64,000 bases of DNA from Rhizobium sp. BG4 (GTDB taxonomy: Bacteria; Pseudomonadota; Alphaproteobacteria; Rhizobiales; Rhizobiaceae). Position numbers and translations under genes: made by a program. Where the stretch lies: the NCBI RefSeq assembly GCF_016864575.1, contig NZ_CP044125.1:62001-126000 (forward strand), read 5' to 3'. Below the pieces are notes generated by a model, which was given only the letters and a program-made list of their open reading frames with translations, was not told the DNA's origin and ran no database searches. Shown here piece after piece: positions 10,484-20,034 of this stretch. Each line of letters starts with the position of its first letter. Position 1 is the first letter of the stretch.

Positions 10484-10680
10484 TTCACCCATTACCTTTT
10501 TTCTCGTCCCCGTCGCCGGGATAACCCCGATTCCGGCCACGTGTGTCGTTTTACCCGCTTTTGACATACAAGCAAGGTAGCAAGTTAATTTCTGTTTACT
10601 TCATTTCGAAGCGTGACCCATTCGCCACTACAGCTTTGAAACATCGTAAATAAACGGTAATTTTCCCTCGCCAGACGCCC

Positions 10681-11814
10681 TTATCCAATGAGCGCGCTTA
10701 TGTCATTCCAAGTAGCAAAAACCATTAGCGAGAGCACCATAGCCAGACCAATGCGAAATGCAATTTCCTGAGCCGATGACCCCAAAGGTTTTCCCCTCAC
10801 GGCTTCAATCGCATAGAACATCAGATGCCCGCCATCAAGTACCGGGACGGGCATGAGGTTAAGCAATCCAATAGAGACCGACAATACCGCTGCCAGTTGC
10901 AGCACCGCGGCAACACCAAGCGTCGCCATCTGGCCGGATGCCTGCGCAACGCGGATCGGTCCGCCGAGCTGGTCCGGCTTCATATATCCGGCAAAGAGAT
11001 TGCCGATATATTTGAAGGTGCCAGTGACGATATGCCAGGTCTGGACCGTGCCTTCCTGGAGCGCCTGGACCGGCGTGTAGGTCTGGATCCGGAAATGGCC
11101 GACCTCCTGGTTGGTGACGATACCGATCAAGCCGATCTCGATCTTGTTGCCGAACTGGTCGGTCATATCGGTGCGCTTCGGCACCATCGGCAGATCCATC
11201 TTCTCGCCGTTGCGTTCGATGCTGACGACAATCTTCTGCTCGGGACGAATGCTGACATAGCGGCGGACATCGTCGAAGGTCTCGACCTTTCCGCCGTCAA
11301 TCGCGATCAGCAGGTCTCCGGGAAGAATGCCTGCTTCTGCGGCAGCGCTCTCAGGCTTGACCTCGGCAACGACAGGATCAGCGACAGAGCGGCCGTAGAT
11401 CGAGAAGAGCACCGTGAAGATGGCGATCGCCAGAATGAAATTGGCAATCGGACCGGCCGCTACCGTCGCCGCCCGCTTCCAGAGCTTGGCGCCGGCAAAC
11501 GAGCGCGCCCGATCCTCGTCGGACATTGCGTCGAGAACACTGGTATCCGGCTTGCTCGATGCATCCTCGTCCCCGAAGAATCGCACATAGCCGCCGAGCG
11601 GGATGGCGGAAATCTTCCAGCGCGTGCCGTGGCGGTCGCTGAATCCGATGATTTCGGGGCCGAAGCCGACGGAAAAGGCCAGGATGCGGATGCCGCTCCA
11701 GCGGCCAACGAGATAGTGGCCCATCTCATGCACGAAAACGAGCAGTGAGAGCACCAATACAAAGGGGATAATATATCCCGTCAGGAAGCCGAATATACCG
11801 GTCAAGCCTTCCAT
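10681..11814 (-). CDS. rseP: RIP-type site-2 zinc metalloprotease RseP
   Basis: Intramembrane protease that cleaves anti-sigma factors and remnant signal peptides. The 377-residue protein has the zinc motif HEMGH at about residues 29-33 in the first transmembrane helix, a periplasmic PDZ domain (VVAEVKPESAAAEAGILPGD), and the second active-site motif PVPVLDGGH near the C-terminus with the metal-binding Asp. The ATG at 11814 is preceded by GGCGGAAG and leaves a 28-base gap after cdsA. Encoded directly upstream of bamA, as in many proteobacteria. Confidence 0.94.
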   Translation of the reverse strand: MEGLTGIFGFLTGYIIPFVLVLSLLVFVHEMGHYLVGRWSGIRILAFSVGFGPEIIGFSDRHGTRWKISAIPLGGYVRFFGDEDASSKPDTSVLDAMSDEDRARSFAGAKLWKRAATVAAGPIANFILAIAIFTVLFSIYGRSVADPVVAEVKPESAAAEAGILPGDLLIAIDGGKVETFDDVRRYVSIRPEQKIVVSIERNGEKMDLPMVPKRTDMTDQFGNKIEIGLIGIVTNQEVGHFRIQTYTPVQALQEGTVQTWHIVTGTFKYIGNLFAGYMKPDQLGGPIRVAQASGQMATLGVAAVLQLAAVLSVSIGLLNLMPVPVLDGGHLMFYAIEAVRGKPLGSSAQEIAFRIGLAMVLSLMVFATWNDISALIG

Positions 11815-11842
11815 AAGTTTCTTCCGCCGCCTTTCGCCGCTT

Positions 11843-12679
11843 TCAAAGTCCGAACAGTGCCGCACCGAGCGGCGCTGCTGCTCCGCCCTTTATCAAGGAA
11901 AAACCTGTCGCAAGCAAGAAAGCCGCAAAGCAGGCAAAAATCAGACCGTCGACGCGGTCCATGACCCCGCCATGTCCGGGAATCAGATGGCTCGAATCCT
12001 TCACGCCGAAACGGCGCTTGATGAAGGATTCGAAGAGATCGCCCGCCTGGCTGCAGACCGACAGGATGAAGGCGACCGCCGCAGCAACCAGCCAATCGGC
12101 GCCCGGCACGAAGATGTAGGCGATCAGGCTACCTGCAATCACCGCCGAGACGGCACCGCCCATGGCGCCCGATTGCGTCTTTCCGGGAGAGATCTTCGGC
12201 GCCAGCTTCGGGCCGCCGATGGCGCGGCCGACGAAATAGGCGAGAATATCGGTCGCCCAGACGACGGCGAAGACGAACAGCATGGCGTGAAGGCCGGAAA
12301 GGTCGGCGCCGCGGATTTCGGCGAGCGCGATCCCCGTCAGCCCGGCATAGACCACGCCTGCCGGAAACCAGCGGCTGACGCCACGCAGGACGACGAAGCC
12401 GATCGCGACCAGAAAGAGTGCCAGGAGAGCCCCGAGCGCCCAGTCGAAGCGCTCCAGCAGGATTGCGAGGGCTATGGCGCCCTGCCCGGCCCAACCGACG
12501 ACATTGGCCGCCGGCTGTTCACGCTGCAGGCCTGTGATCGCCGACCATTCATAATAGATCAGCAGCCCGATCAGCGACGACAGCGCGCGGAACGCCAGAC
12601 CTCCGTACCAGGTCGCCGCAAGCACGATCGCGGCCAGAATGATTCCTGAGATGATACGGAGCTTCAGTTCCTGCTGCAT
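11843..12679 (-). CDS. cdsA: phosphatidate cytidylyltransferase CdsA
   Basis: Makes CDP-diacylglycerol from phosphatidic acid and CTP, feeding all membrane phospholipids. The 278-residue polytopic membrane protein has the CdsA signature near the C-terminus (DLFESFIKRRFGVKDSSHLI followed by PGHGGVMDRVDGL). The ATG at 12679 shares one base with the uppS stop (TTGATG context). The order uppS-cdsA-rseP is standard. Confidence 0.94.
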   Translation of the reverse strand: MQQELKLRIISGIILAAIVLAATWYGGLAFRALSSLIGLLIYYEWSAITGLQREQPAANVVGWAGQGAIALAILLERFDWALGALLALFLVAIGFVVLRGVSRWFPAGVVYAGLTGIALAEIRGADLSGLHAMLFVFAVVWATDILAYFVGRAIGGPKLAPKISPGKTQSGAMGGAVSAVIAGSLIAYIFVPGADWLVAAAVAFILSVCSQAGDLFESFIKRRFGVKDSSHLIPGHGGVMDRVDGLIFACFAAFLLATGFSLIKGGAAAPLGAALFGL

Positions 12680-13422
12680 CAAGTACCCACTGCTGCGGCC
12701 TGCGACGACAAGCCACCGAAACGGCGGTCGCGGGCGGCGAATTTTTCGAGGGCGGAATAGAAGAGTTCGCGCCCGAAGTCCGGCCAGTATTCCGGCACGA
12801 AGATGAATTCGGAATAGGCGGCCTGCCAGAGCAGGAAGTTCGACAGCCGCTCCTCGCCGCTGGTGCGGATGATGAGGTCGGGGTCGGGAATGCCAGCCGT
12901 ATCCAGCCGGGCATTGATCAGCGCCGGTGTCACGTCCTGCGCCCGCAGCACGCCGGCCTCGACGTCCTTGGCCAGGCTCACCATGGCCCGGGCGATCTCG
13001 TCGCGCGAGCCATAGTTGAAGGCGATCACGAGCGTCAGCGCAGTGTTGTTGCGCGTCGTCTCTTCAGCTTCCAGCAGCAGATCGAGAATGTCGCTGCGCA
13101 GCGTGTAGCGATCACCGATGATCCGGATGCGGACATTTTCGGAATGCAGTTCGGCAAGATCGCGGCGGATGAAGGCCTTGAGCAGGCCCATCAGATCCGA
13201 CACTTCGGCTTCGGGCCGGCGCCAGTTCTCCGAAGAGAATGCGAACAGCGTCAGATACTTGACGCCAGCGTCGCCGGCAGCGCGCACGGTCTCGCGTACG
13301 GCTTCGACACCCTTGCGGTGGCCCATGGCGCGCGGCAGGCCACGCTGCTTGGCCCAACGGCCGTTGCCATCCATGATGATGGCAACGTGTTCTGGCATGC
13401 TTGCGAATGCTGGTTTCGACAT
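12679..13422 (-). CDS. uppS: isoprenyl (undecaprenyl) diphosphate synthase UppS
   Basis: Cis-prenyltransferase making the C55 lipid carrier for peptidoglycan and polysaccharide assembly, in the cytoplasm at the membrane. 247 residues; the catalytic Asp at about position 18 is in the motif [17 protein letters not shown], followed by [10 protein letters not shown] and the [11 protein letters not shown] segment; the C-terminus has the [20 protein letters not shown] dimer-interface signature. Upstream frr is 36 bases away. Confidence 0.96.
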   Translation of the reverse strand: MSKPAFASMPEHVAIIMDGNGRWAKQRGLPRAMGHRKGVEAVRETVRAAGDAGVKYLTLFAFSSENWRRPEAEVSDLMGLLKAFIRRDLAELHSENVRIRIIGDRYTLRSDILDLLLEAEETTRNNTALTLVIAFNYGSRDEIARAMVSLAKDVEAGVLRAQDVTPALINARLDTAGIPDPDLIIRTSGEERLSNFLLWQAAYSEFIFVPEYWPDFGRELFYSALEKFAARDRRFGGLSSQAAAVGT

Positions 13423-13458
13423 TTCCCGTCCGGTTTCTTGGGGGCGCAGGCGAAAGCC

Positions 13459-14019
13459 TTAGACCTGCATGATTTCCTTTTCCTTATCCGCAAGCAAGCG
13501 ATCGATTTCGGAAATCGTCTCATCCGTCATCTTCTGCACACGATCGGACTGGGCGCGGCTTTCATCCTGGCCAATGACACCGTCCTTTTCGGCTTTCTTA
13601 AGGCCGTCCATGCCGTCACGGCGAACATGGCGAATCGCCACCTTGCTCTTTTCGGCGTAATCGTGGGCAACCTTGACCAGCGACTTGCGGCGCTCTTCGT
13701 TGAGCTCCGGCAGCGGAATGCGCAGATTCTGGCCGTCGACGATCGGGTTCAGGCCGAGGCTCGATTCGCGGATGGCGCGCTCGGTGGCGGAAACCATCGA
13801 CTTGTCCCAGACCGAGACCGACAACATGCGCGGCTCCGGCACGGTGATGTTGGCGACCTGGTTGAGCGGCACGCGCGAACCGTAGGCTTCGACCGTCACC
13901 GGATCCAGGATGTTGGCCGAGGCACGGCCGGTGCGCAGCGATGCGATATCGCTCTTGAATGCGGAAACCGCGCCATCCATGCGGCGCTTGATTTCCTTGA
14001 TGTCGATGCCTTCACTCAT
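13459..14019 (-). CDS. frr: ribosome recycling factor
   Basis: Splits post-termination ribosomes together with EF-G. 186 residues, the normal family length (E. coli 185), with the conserved [20 protein letters not shown] at the hinge and a long charged helix region ([20 protein letters not shown]). Starts at ATG 14019, 55 bases after pyrH. Confidence 0.97.
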   Translation of the reverse strand: MSEGIDIKEIKRRMDGAVSAFKSDIASLRTGRASANILDPVTVEAYGSRVPLNQVANITVPEPRMLSVSVWDKSMVSATERAIRESSLGLNPIVDGQNLRIPLPELNEERRKSLVKVAHDYAEKSKVAIRHVRRDGMDGLKKAEKDGVIGQDESRAQSDRVQKMTDETISEIDRLLADKEKEIMQV

Positions 14020-14074
14020 AGCAATACTCCCGTCTCAGTCGCAATCGCGCCGTCTCACGCGGCGCAGTCTATCG

Positions 14075-14797
14075 TCAGTTGTCGGATACGATGGTCTTGA
14101 GGCCACCGCCCGTCAAGATTTCAGCAAAACCACCCTTCTCGTGGATCGAGAAGACGATGATCGGAATGGAGTTTTCGCGGGCAAGCGCAACGGCTGCGAC
14201 GTCCATGACCGCGAGGCCCTTGTCGAGCACTTCCTTGTGCGTCAGCCGGTCGAAGCGCGTCGCGTCCGGAACCTTCTTCGGATCGGCCGAATAGATGCCG
14301 TCGACCTGCGTGCCCTTGAAGATCGCTTCGGCGCCCATTTCGGCGGCGCGCAGCGCTGCAGCGGAGTCGGTCGTGAAGAATGGATTGCCGGTACCGCCGG
14401 CGAAGATCACCACGCGGCCGAGCGACAGGTGGTAGAGCGTCGCGCGCTGGGAGAAGCTCTCACAGATCTCCGGCATGGCGATGGCCGACAGGACGACCGT
14501 ATCGATATTCAGCTTGCGCAGCGAGGTTGCGAGCGCCAGCGCGTTGATGACGGTTGCGAGCATCCCCATGTGGTCGCCGGTGACCCGGTCGCCGCCCTTG
14601 GAAGCGACTGCAACGCCGCGGAAAATGTTGCCGCCGCCGACGACGACGCCGACTTCGACGCCCATCTGGCGGGCTTCAGCGATATCAGACGCAATGCGGT
14701 CCGCCACCGCTACGTCGATACCGAAGCCCTGGCTGCCCATGAGGGCTTCGCCGGAAGCCTTGAGTAGAACACGTTTGTAGACAGGCTCTCGCGACAT
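14075..14797 (-). CDS. pyrH: UMP kinase
   Basis: Phosphorylates UMP to UDP in pyrimidine nucleotide synthesis; hexameric amino-acid-kinase-fold enzyme. 240 residues with KRVLLKASGEALMG at the N-terminus, the glycine-rich VGVVVGGGNIFRG loop and the FAGGTGNPFFTTDSAAALRA segment typical of bacterial PyrH. Located between tsf and frr, the conserved translation cluster order. Confidence 0.97.
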   Translation of the reverse strand: MSREPVYKRVLLKASGEALMGSQGFGIDVAVADRIASDIAEARQMGVEVGVVVGGGNIFRGVAVASKGGDRVTGDHMGMLATVINALALATSLRKLNIDTVVLSAIAMPEICESFSQRATLYHLSLGRVVIFAGGTGNPFFTTDSAAALRAAEMGAEAIFKGTQVDGIYSADPKKVPDATRFDRLTHKEVLDKGLAVMDVAAVALARENSIPIIVFSIHEKGGFAEILTGGGLKTIVSDN

Positions 14798-14837
14798 CTT
14801 GGCTCCTCGTTAATCACCGCTGACTGCCGGATACACG

Positions 14838-14867
14838 AAGGGCACCGCGTTGTCACGCGATGCCCTT
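14838..14867 (-). other. hairpin between tsf and pyrH
   Basis: A 12-bp stem (14838-14849 with 14856-14867, one G-T pair) closes a six-base loop. No T run follows on the coding strand, so it may act as a processing or partial-attenuation element rather than a full terminator. Confidence 0.5.
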
Positions 14868-14892
14868 GCGTTTTCACATGTATGAGGCGCTA

Positions 14893-15819
14893 TCAGCCCT
14901 TGGCGACAGCAGCAACTTCAGCAGCGAAGTCGCTCTCTTCCTTCTCGACGCCTTCGCCGAGGAGGAGGCGTGCCATGCCGACGACTTCGATCTTCGCGCC
15001 GGCTTCCTTTTCAGCTTCCTTGACAGCAGCGCCGACCGTCAGGTCGGGGTTGATGACGAAAGCCTGCGAGAGCAGAGCGACTTCTTCGAAGAACTTGCGC
15101 ATACGGCCTTCAACCATCTTTTCGATGATGGCTTCCGGCTTGCCGGATTCGCGGGCCTGCTCGATGAAGACGTTGCGTTCGCGCTCGGCAACGGCAGCGT
15201 CGACTTCTTCAGCGCGGATCGCGAGCGGGTTGGTCGCAGCGATGTGCATGGCAACCTGGCGGCCGATCGAGGTCAGGACAGCCTTGTCGCCTTCCGACTT
15301 CAGAGCGACGAGAACGCCGAGCTTGCCGATGCCGTCGCCGGCAGCGTTGTGGATGTAGGTCGCAACAACGCCGTGCTCGACTTCGAGCTTGGCAGCGCGA
15401 CGGAGCGTCATGTTTTCGCCGATGGTTGCGATCGCGTCCTTGATGGTGTCGGCGACCGGCTTGCCGGATGCCGGGTAGGTCGCAGCAGCGATGGCTTCAA
15501 CCGAACCGTCGGTGCCGAGAGCAACGTTGGCGATGCCGCGGACGAGGTCCTGGAAGGCGTCGTTACGGGCAACGAAGTCGGTTTCGGAGTTCAGCTCGAC
15601 GACAACAGCCTTGTGGCCGGCGCCAGCGATGGCAACCAGACCTTCGGCAGCAGCGCGGCCGGCCTTCTTGTCGGCCTTCGAGATGCCCTTGGCACGGAGC
15701 CAGTCGATCGCTGCTTCGATGTCGCCGTTGGTTTCCAGCAGCGCCTTCTTGCAGTCCATCATGCCTGCGCCGGACTTCTCGCGCAGTTCCTTTACCAGTG
15801 CAGCCGTAATCTCGGTCAT
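14893..15819 (-). CDS. tsf: translation elongation factor Ts
   Basis: Guanine nucleotide exchange factor for EF-Tu. 308 residues with the N-terminal UBA-like helix region ([20 protein letters not shown]) and the EF-Tu contact motif TDFVARND at about residues 80-87, then the two core subdomains and a coiled-coil insertion. Follows rpsB after a 243-base gap containing a hairpin. Confidence 0.97.
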   Translation of the reverse strand: MTEITAALVKELREKSGAGMMDCKKALLETNGDIEAAIDWLRAKGISKADKKAGRAAAEGLVAIAGAGHKAVVVELNSETDFVARNDAFQDLVRGIANVALGTDGSVEAIAAATYPASGKPVADTIKDAIATIGENMTLRRAAKLEVEHGVVATYIHNAAGDGIGKLGVLVALKSEGDKAVLTSIGRQVAMHIAATNPLAIRAEEVDAAVAERERNVFIEQARESGKPEAIIEKMVEGRMRKFFEEVALLSQAFVINPDLTVGAAVKEAEKEAGAKIEVVGMARLLLGEGVEKEESDFAAEVAAVAKG

Positions 15820-15976
15820 AAGCTTCCTCTTTGTCGGTTCAAACGGTGGCCCGCGAAACGCGGTGCTGCACCGGATTGAGGCACGAAATGTACCTGTATG
15901 TATGACAGCGTGATGAATGACGCGTCATATCGAAACTGTGGCGGCAAGGGGCAGATCGCCCTCGCCTGAAATGGTC

Positions 15977-16012
15977 AAGGCCGCCGAACTTCTGAGAGTC
16001 GCGAGCGGCCTT
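15977..16012 (-). other. hairpin in the rpsB-tsf gap
   Basis: Inverted repeat AAGGCCGC (15977-15984) / GCGGCCTT (16005-16012) with a 20-base loop, about 50 bases after the rpsB stop. There is no clear T run. It may tune read-through from rpsB into tsf, as the rpsB-tsf gap does in other bacteria; this is inference. Confidence 0.4.
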
Positions 16013-16062
16013 TCCCAATCTCTGGAAAGCATGACGGGCGATACTGCCCGCCTGCTTCTTTA

Positions 16063-16827
16063 TCAGGCGCCGGTTTCGTCGAGCGCCGGCTCAACCGGTG
16101 CATCGATCGCTGCGCCGAGATCGCGGCCCGATGCGCCCTGCTGACGAGCGATGCCGTCGATGGCAGCGCGTGCGATCAGGTCACAGTAGAGAGCGATGGC
16201 GCGCGAAGCGTCGTCGTTGCCCGGGATCGGGTAGTCGATCAGGTCCGGATCGCAGTTCGAGTCGATGATGGCAACGACCGGGATGCCGAGGCGCTTGGCT
16301 TCGTCGATCGCGATCTTTTCCTTGTTGGTGTCGATGATGAACATCAGGTCCGGCGTGCCGCCCATGTCCTTGATACCACCGAGAGCCTTGTCGAGCTTTT
16401 CGCGCTCGCGCTCGAGGTTCAGGCGTTCCTTCTTGGAGTAGCCGGAGCCTTCCGAGCTGAGGATCTCGTCGAGCTTGCGCAGGCGCTGGATCGAGTTGGA
16501 GATCGTCTTCCAGTTGGTCATCATGCCGCCGAGCCAACGCGAGTTGACGTAGTACTGAGCGGAACGCTTGGCCGAGTCAGCGATGAGCTCGGAAGCCTGA
16601 CGCTTGGTGCCGACGAACAGAACGCGGCCGCCACGGGCAACGGTGTCGGACACGACCTGGAGGGCGCGCGACAGCATCGGAACCGTCTGAGCGAGGTCGA
16701 TGATGTGAATGTTGTTACGATCGCCGAAAATGTACGGCTTCATCTTCGGGTTCCAGCGGTGCGTCTGGTGGCCGAAGTGGACGCCTGCTTCAAGAAGCTG
16801 GCGCATAGAAAAATCGGGCAATGCCAT
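16063..16827 (-). CDS. rpsB: 30S ribosomal protein S2
   Basis: Structural protein of the small subunit. 254 residues starting [20 protein letters not shown] and containing the [12 protein letters not shown] and [20 protein letters not shown] segments and the central coiled-coil insert typical of S2; the last 30 residues are an acidic/alanine-rich rhizobial tail. It heads the long minus-strand translation and envelope block. Confidence 0.97.
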   Translation of the reverse strand: MALPDFSMRQLLEAGVHFGHQTHRWNPKMKPYIFGDRNNIHIIDLAQTVPMLSRALQVVSDTVARGGRVLFVGTKRQASELIADSAKRSAQYYVNSRWLGGMMTNWKTISNSIQRLRKLDEILSSEGSGYSKKERLNLEREREKLDKALGGIKDMGGTPDLMFIIDTNKEKIAIDEAKRLGIPVVAIIDSNCDPDLIDYPIPGNDDASRAIALYCDLIARAAIDGIARQQGASGRDLGAAIDAPVEPALDETGA

Positions 16828-16868
16828 GCCTAGTCATCCTTTTCCGGTTGAACCCCCGCAAGACGAAC

Positions 16869-16885
16869 AGCATCCTTTCGGGATG
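16869..16885 (-). promoter_or_regulatory. hairpin in the rpsB leader
   Basis: Perfect six-pair stem GCATCC/GGATGC with a five-base loop, about 42-58 bases before the rpsB start. S2 autoregulates through its leader in several bacteria; that this hairpin does so here is inference. Confidence 0.35.
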
Positions 16886-17032
16886 CCACCGGGCGGAACA
16901 ATCCGGATTTCTCCCGGACCATCCCATGCCTTGCGTGCGGAATGCGGGTGCCCTTACAGTCGATTCACTGCAAATGCAAGGCTCGCGCGGAAAAAACTGC
17001 CTGATTGCAGGGATCCGCGGGCGCTGCCAGCG

Positions 17033-17743
17033 TCAATTGTCGGTTTCAGCCGGGCACGGCCAACCGGCCGGCGCCTTGAGACCCGACGGCAGCTTCGTCG
17101 AGGCGTCGCCGCAGGCAAGCTCGATCTGCGTCTGCTCCAGTCCCTGCGCCGAAGACAGATCGACGCCTTCGATGCGCGTCAGATACATGAAGGCACGGTC
17201 GAAGCTGACCTGACCGCCGAAAGTCGCGCCGACCATGTTGGCGCGCGACAGGTTCGCGAGCGAAAACTTAGATTCGCTGAGCGTTGCCTTGCTGAAATTG
17301 GTGCGGCCGAGCTCGGCCTTCTCGAAGCTGGAGCCCGAAAGCTGTGCGCCGGTGAAGTCGGCGCGCTGCAGCTCAGCAGCAACGAAGGAGGCCTTCTGCG
17401 CCGAGGCATTCTGGAAAACCGAGCGGTAGGCCTCGATCTTGTCGAACTTGGCGCCGTCAGCCTTGGCACCCTCGAGCCAGGCACGCACCAGCGTCGCCTT
17501 CTCGAAATTCGCCGAGGTGAGGTTGGCGCCTTTCAGGCTGGTCTGCGACAGGTCGGTATCCGAGAGATTGGCGCCCTCGAAGTCGCTCGACTCCAGCATC
17601 AGGTTCTTCTTGTTGCAATTGCTCCAATCGACGCCGGAATAAGGCGTGTCGCTGCAATCGGCCGCCAGCGCGGGCAGCGCGGCGCAGACGGCGCCGAGCG
17701 CGATCAAGGATGTCGCAAGCAATTTTACCGGCATGTGTGCCAT
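17033..17743 (-). CDS. secreted pentapeptide-repeat protein
   Basis: 236 residues. A cleavable signal peptide (LLATSLIALGAVCAALPALA) is followed by about 25 consecutive pentapeptides of the A(D/N/S)(L/F)xx type (for example EGANLSDTDLSQTSLKGANL), which fold as a right-handed quadrilateral beta helix, then a short tail with two more cysteines. Two N-terminal cysteines (DCSDTPYSGVDWSNC) could form a periplasmic disulfide. The start at 17743 follows GGGAGG. Function unknown. It lies downstream of eipB, 48 bases away and in the same direction, so a shared envelope role is possible but unproven. Confidence 0.85.
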   Translation of the reverse strand: MAHMPVKLLATSLIALGAVCAALPALAADCSDTPYSGVDWSNCNKKNLMLESSDFEGANLSDTDLSQTSLKGANLTSANFEKATLVRAWLEGAKADGAKFDKIEAYRSVFQNASAQKASFVAAELQRADFTGAQLSGSSFEKAELGRTNFSKATLSESKFSLANLSRANMVGATFGGQVSFDRAFMYLTRIEGVDLSSAQGLEQTQIELACGDASTKLPSGLKAPAGWPCPAETDN

Positions 17744-17791
17744 GCCAACCTCCCGGAAGAAGACCTGCCGATTCGATGCGGCTTCAAGAGG

Positions 17792-18631
17792 TTACTTGCA
17801 GGTCTCGGGCTTCTTGTCGAGCATTTCAAGCTTGGCGAGCTTTCCCGTCAGAACGAAGTCGCCGTAGTCCATCGTCAAGTCACGGGTGATGCCGTTCTCA
17901 TAGAGCTTGAACGACATGCGGTAGACTGGCAAGGCGTCGGTCTTGCTGTTCTCGTTGAAGTAGGAAATCGTCACCGGCCAGAAAGCGGTCTTGGCGAATG
18001 CGCCGGCATTACCGGCATCAGCCTCGTCGCCGGCCTTGGGGCTGACGAGCTTGCCGACAACGGTCGTGGTCGCCAGGGCCTTGTCGCCATCGTCGGAACC
18101 GTCGAAGACGCGGGCTTCGAAGAAGCGCTTGCCCGACTTGGCGTTCTCGATCACGTCGAGCATGTGCTCGGTGGGAAAACGGCTCTCGGCGAGCTGCAGC
18201 TCTTTCGCCTGCGGGCTCGTCAGATCGACGGTGACGCCATCGGCCTTGTCGCTCGCTTCGCCGTTCACTTCCTTGTCGAGTTGATCATCGGTGAAGGACT
18301 TCGTCTCGAAGGTGAACTTGCGGTCCTTGATATTCTCGAAGGTCTTGGTCTGCTGGTCGCTGACGCGGGTGTTGTCGCCGGTATCGATCTGCGTCACGAA
18401 ACGGAAATTGGTTGTGAAGCCTTCACAGTAATTGCCGTTGAATTCGTAGACCATGCGGCCCGACATGCCGGCGATGCCCGAGCGTTCCGAGGCGTCCTTG
18501 AGCTCCAGATCGTAAATTGCTCGATGCGCGACAAGGCCCGAAGCGATCGCCGCTCCGGCAGCGGGCGCCGCAGCCCATGCATTTGCGGAAACGCTTGCAA
18601 GCAGCAGAGCGGCAAGACTCGATCGGAACAT
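17792..18631 (-). CDS. eipB: cell envelope integrity protein EipB (DUF1849)
   Basis: 279-residue periplasmic protein with a signal peptide (SSLAALLLASVSANAWA). Brucella EipB is a beta-spiral protein needed for envelope integrity and stabilised by a disulfide between Cys69 and Cys278. Here the matching cysteines are seen at about Cys68 (FNGNYCEGF) and Cys278 (PETCK at the very end). Family hallmarks include HRAIYDLEL, GRMVYEFNG, FPTEHMLDVI and YRMSFKLYENG. Co-directional with the pentapeptide-repeat gene. Confidence 0.9.
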   Translation of the reverse strand: MFRSSLAALLLASVSANAWAAAPAAGAAIASGLVAHRAIYDLELKDASERSGIAGMSGRMVYEFNGNYCEGFTTNFRFVTQIDTGDNTRVSDQQTKTFENIKDRKFTFETKSFTDDQLDKEVNGEASDKADGVTVDLTSPQAKELQLAESRFPTEHMLDVIENAKSGKRFFEARVFDGSDDGDKALATTTVVGKLVSPKAGDEADAGNAGAFAKTAFWPVTISYFNENSKTDALPVYRMSFKLYENGITRDLTMDYGDFVLTGKLAKLEMLDKKPETCK

Positions 18632-18767
18632 CCATTATCTCCTGTTGGACTCGGCCGCGATGTTATAAGAACGCTTTCGGCCAAATCGAGGCTGGAAGCT
18701 GTCATACGCAATATTCTAGTCTTGATGCATAATTTTTGAAGCATTGACAATGAAAGTGGAGGCGAAA

Positions 18768-19235
18768 ATGTCCGACCAGATTGCCGCAAAACTCAAGGAA
18801 ATGGGGATAACCCTGCCGGAAGCGGCTGCTCCTGCGGCGAACTATGTTCCCTATGTGATCAGCGGCGGACTTCTCTACATCTCCGGCCAGCTGCCGCTCG
18901 AAGGCGGCAAGGTCGCCGTCAGCGGCCATCTCGGCAAGAATGTCGACGTTGCCGCCGGCCAGCGCGCCGCCGAACTCTGCGCCATCAACATTCTGGCGCA
19001 GGCCAATGCCGCACTCGGCGGCAATCTCGGCCGCATCAAGCGCGTCATCAAGCTGAACGGCTTCGTCGCTTCCACGCCTGAATTCGTGGAGCAGCACCTC
19101 GTCATCAACGGCGCGTCCAACCTGATCGCCAACGTGCTTGGCGAAGCCGGCAAGCATGCACGCGCCGCCGTCGGCATGGCCGCCCTGCCGTTCAACGCCG
19201 CCGTCGAAATCGATGCCATCATGGAAATCGCATAA
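18768..19235 (+). CDS. RidA/YjgF-family protein
   Basis: 155-residue member of the longer RidA-like subgroup (about 150 residues rather than 128). RidA proteins hydrolyse reactive enamine/imine intermediates; the activity of this subgroup is not established. Visible motifs are YVISGGLLYISGQLP, the LAQANAALGG helix and ARAAVGMAALPFNAAVEIDA at the end, with the conserved Arg. The ATG at 18768 has GTGGAGG five bases upstream; an earlier in-frame TTG is ignored. First gene of a five-gene plus-strand operon; the GDPD gene begins one base after its stop. Confidence 0.88.
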   Translation: MSDQIAAKLKEMGITLPEAAAPAANYVPYVISGGLLYISGQLPLEGGKVAVSGHLGKNVDVAAGQRAAELCAINILAQANAALGGNLGRIKRVIKLNGFVASTPEFVEQHLVINGASNLIANVLGEAGKHARAAVGMAALPFNAAVEIDAIMEIA

Positions 19236-19236
19236 C

Positions 19237-19956
19237 ATGACCTCCGCAGCCTGGATCAAGGAACTCCCGGTCGCCCATCGCGGCTACCACGACACCAACA
19301 AGCTCGTGTGGGAAAACACGCTGAGCGCGTTTTCGCGCGCCGTCGAAGCCGGTTTTGCGATCGAATGCGACCTGCACTACGCCTCCGATGGCGTGCCGAT
19401 CATCTTCCACGACGAGAACCTCGAACGCCTCTGCAACATGCCGGGCGATATCCGCGCGCGGACCTCGCAGGAACTCGGCCTGCTCTCGGTCGGCGGCACT
19501 GCCGACAAGATCCCGACGCTGAAGCAGCTGCTCGATCTCGTCCAGGGCAAGGTGCCGCTCGTGCTCGAACTCAAGGGCCGCGAAGCCGATGACGAAGGCT
19601 TTGCCGAAACAGTGCTCGAAGTGCTCGAGGGATACCAGGGCAAGGTGGCGCTGATGAGCTTCGACCATTGGCTGCTACGCGACCTGAAGGCGCTGAACGC
19701 GCCCTACCCGGTCGGCCTGACCGCTGGCGGCAACAAGCCGGAGGAATTCGAGGTGCATGAGAAGGCGATGGCGCTCGGCCTCGACTTCATCTCCTATTTC
19801 TTCGCCGACCTGCCGAACCCGTTCATCTCGGGCCAGCGCGCCAAGGGCATTCCGGTGATCACCTGGACGGTCCGCGACGAGAAGGCGCGCAAGCATACGT
19901 TCGAAAACGCCGATCAGATGACCTTCGAGGGATTTGATCCGCGCGTTTCGGTTTGA
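19237..19956 (+). CDS. glycerophosphodiester phosphodiesterase
   Basis: 239 residues, no signal peptide, so a cytoplasmic GDPD of the UgpQ type that releases glycerol-3-phosphate from deacylated phospholipids. The catalytic motif HRGYHD at residues 14-19, the ENTLSAF helix, the metal-binding ECDLHYASDGVPIIFHDENL and the C-terminal ITWTVRD are all present. Translation probably couples to the RidA-like gene (stop 19235, start 19237). Confidence 0.93.
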   Translation: MTSAAWIKELPVAHRGYHDTNKLVWENTLSAFSRAVEAGFAIECDLHYASDGVPIIFHDENLERLCNMPGDIRARTSQELGLLSVGGTADKIPTLKQLLDLVQGKVPLVLELKGREADDEGFAETVLEVLEGYQGKVALMSFDHWLLRDLKALNAPYPVGLTAGGNKPEEFEVHEKAMALGLDFISYFFADLPNPFISGQRAKGIPVITWTVRDEKARKHTFENADQMTFEGFDPRVSV

Positions 19957-20034
19957 TGCTCGCTTTTTGGACAAGATCATGCGCAGACTGAAAGGGAGCC
20001 ACACTCCTCCCCCGAAGGCTTCGTCTTTTGCTCC

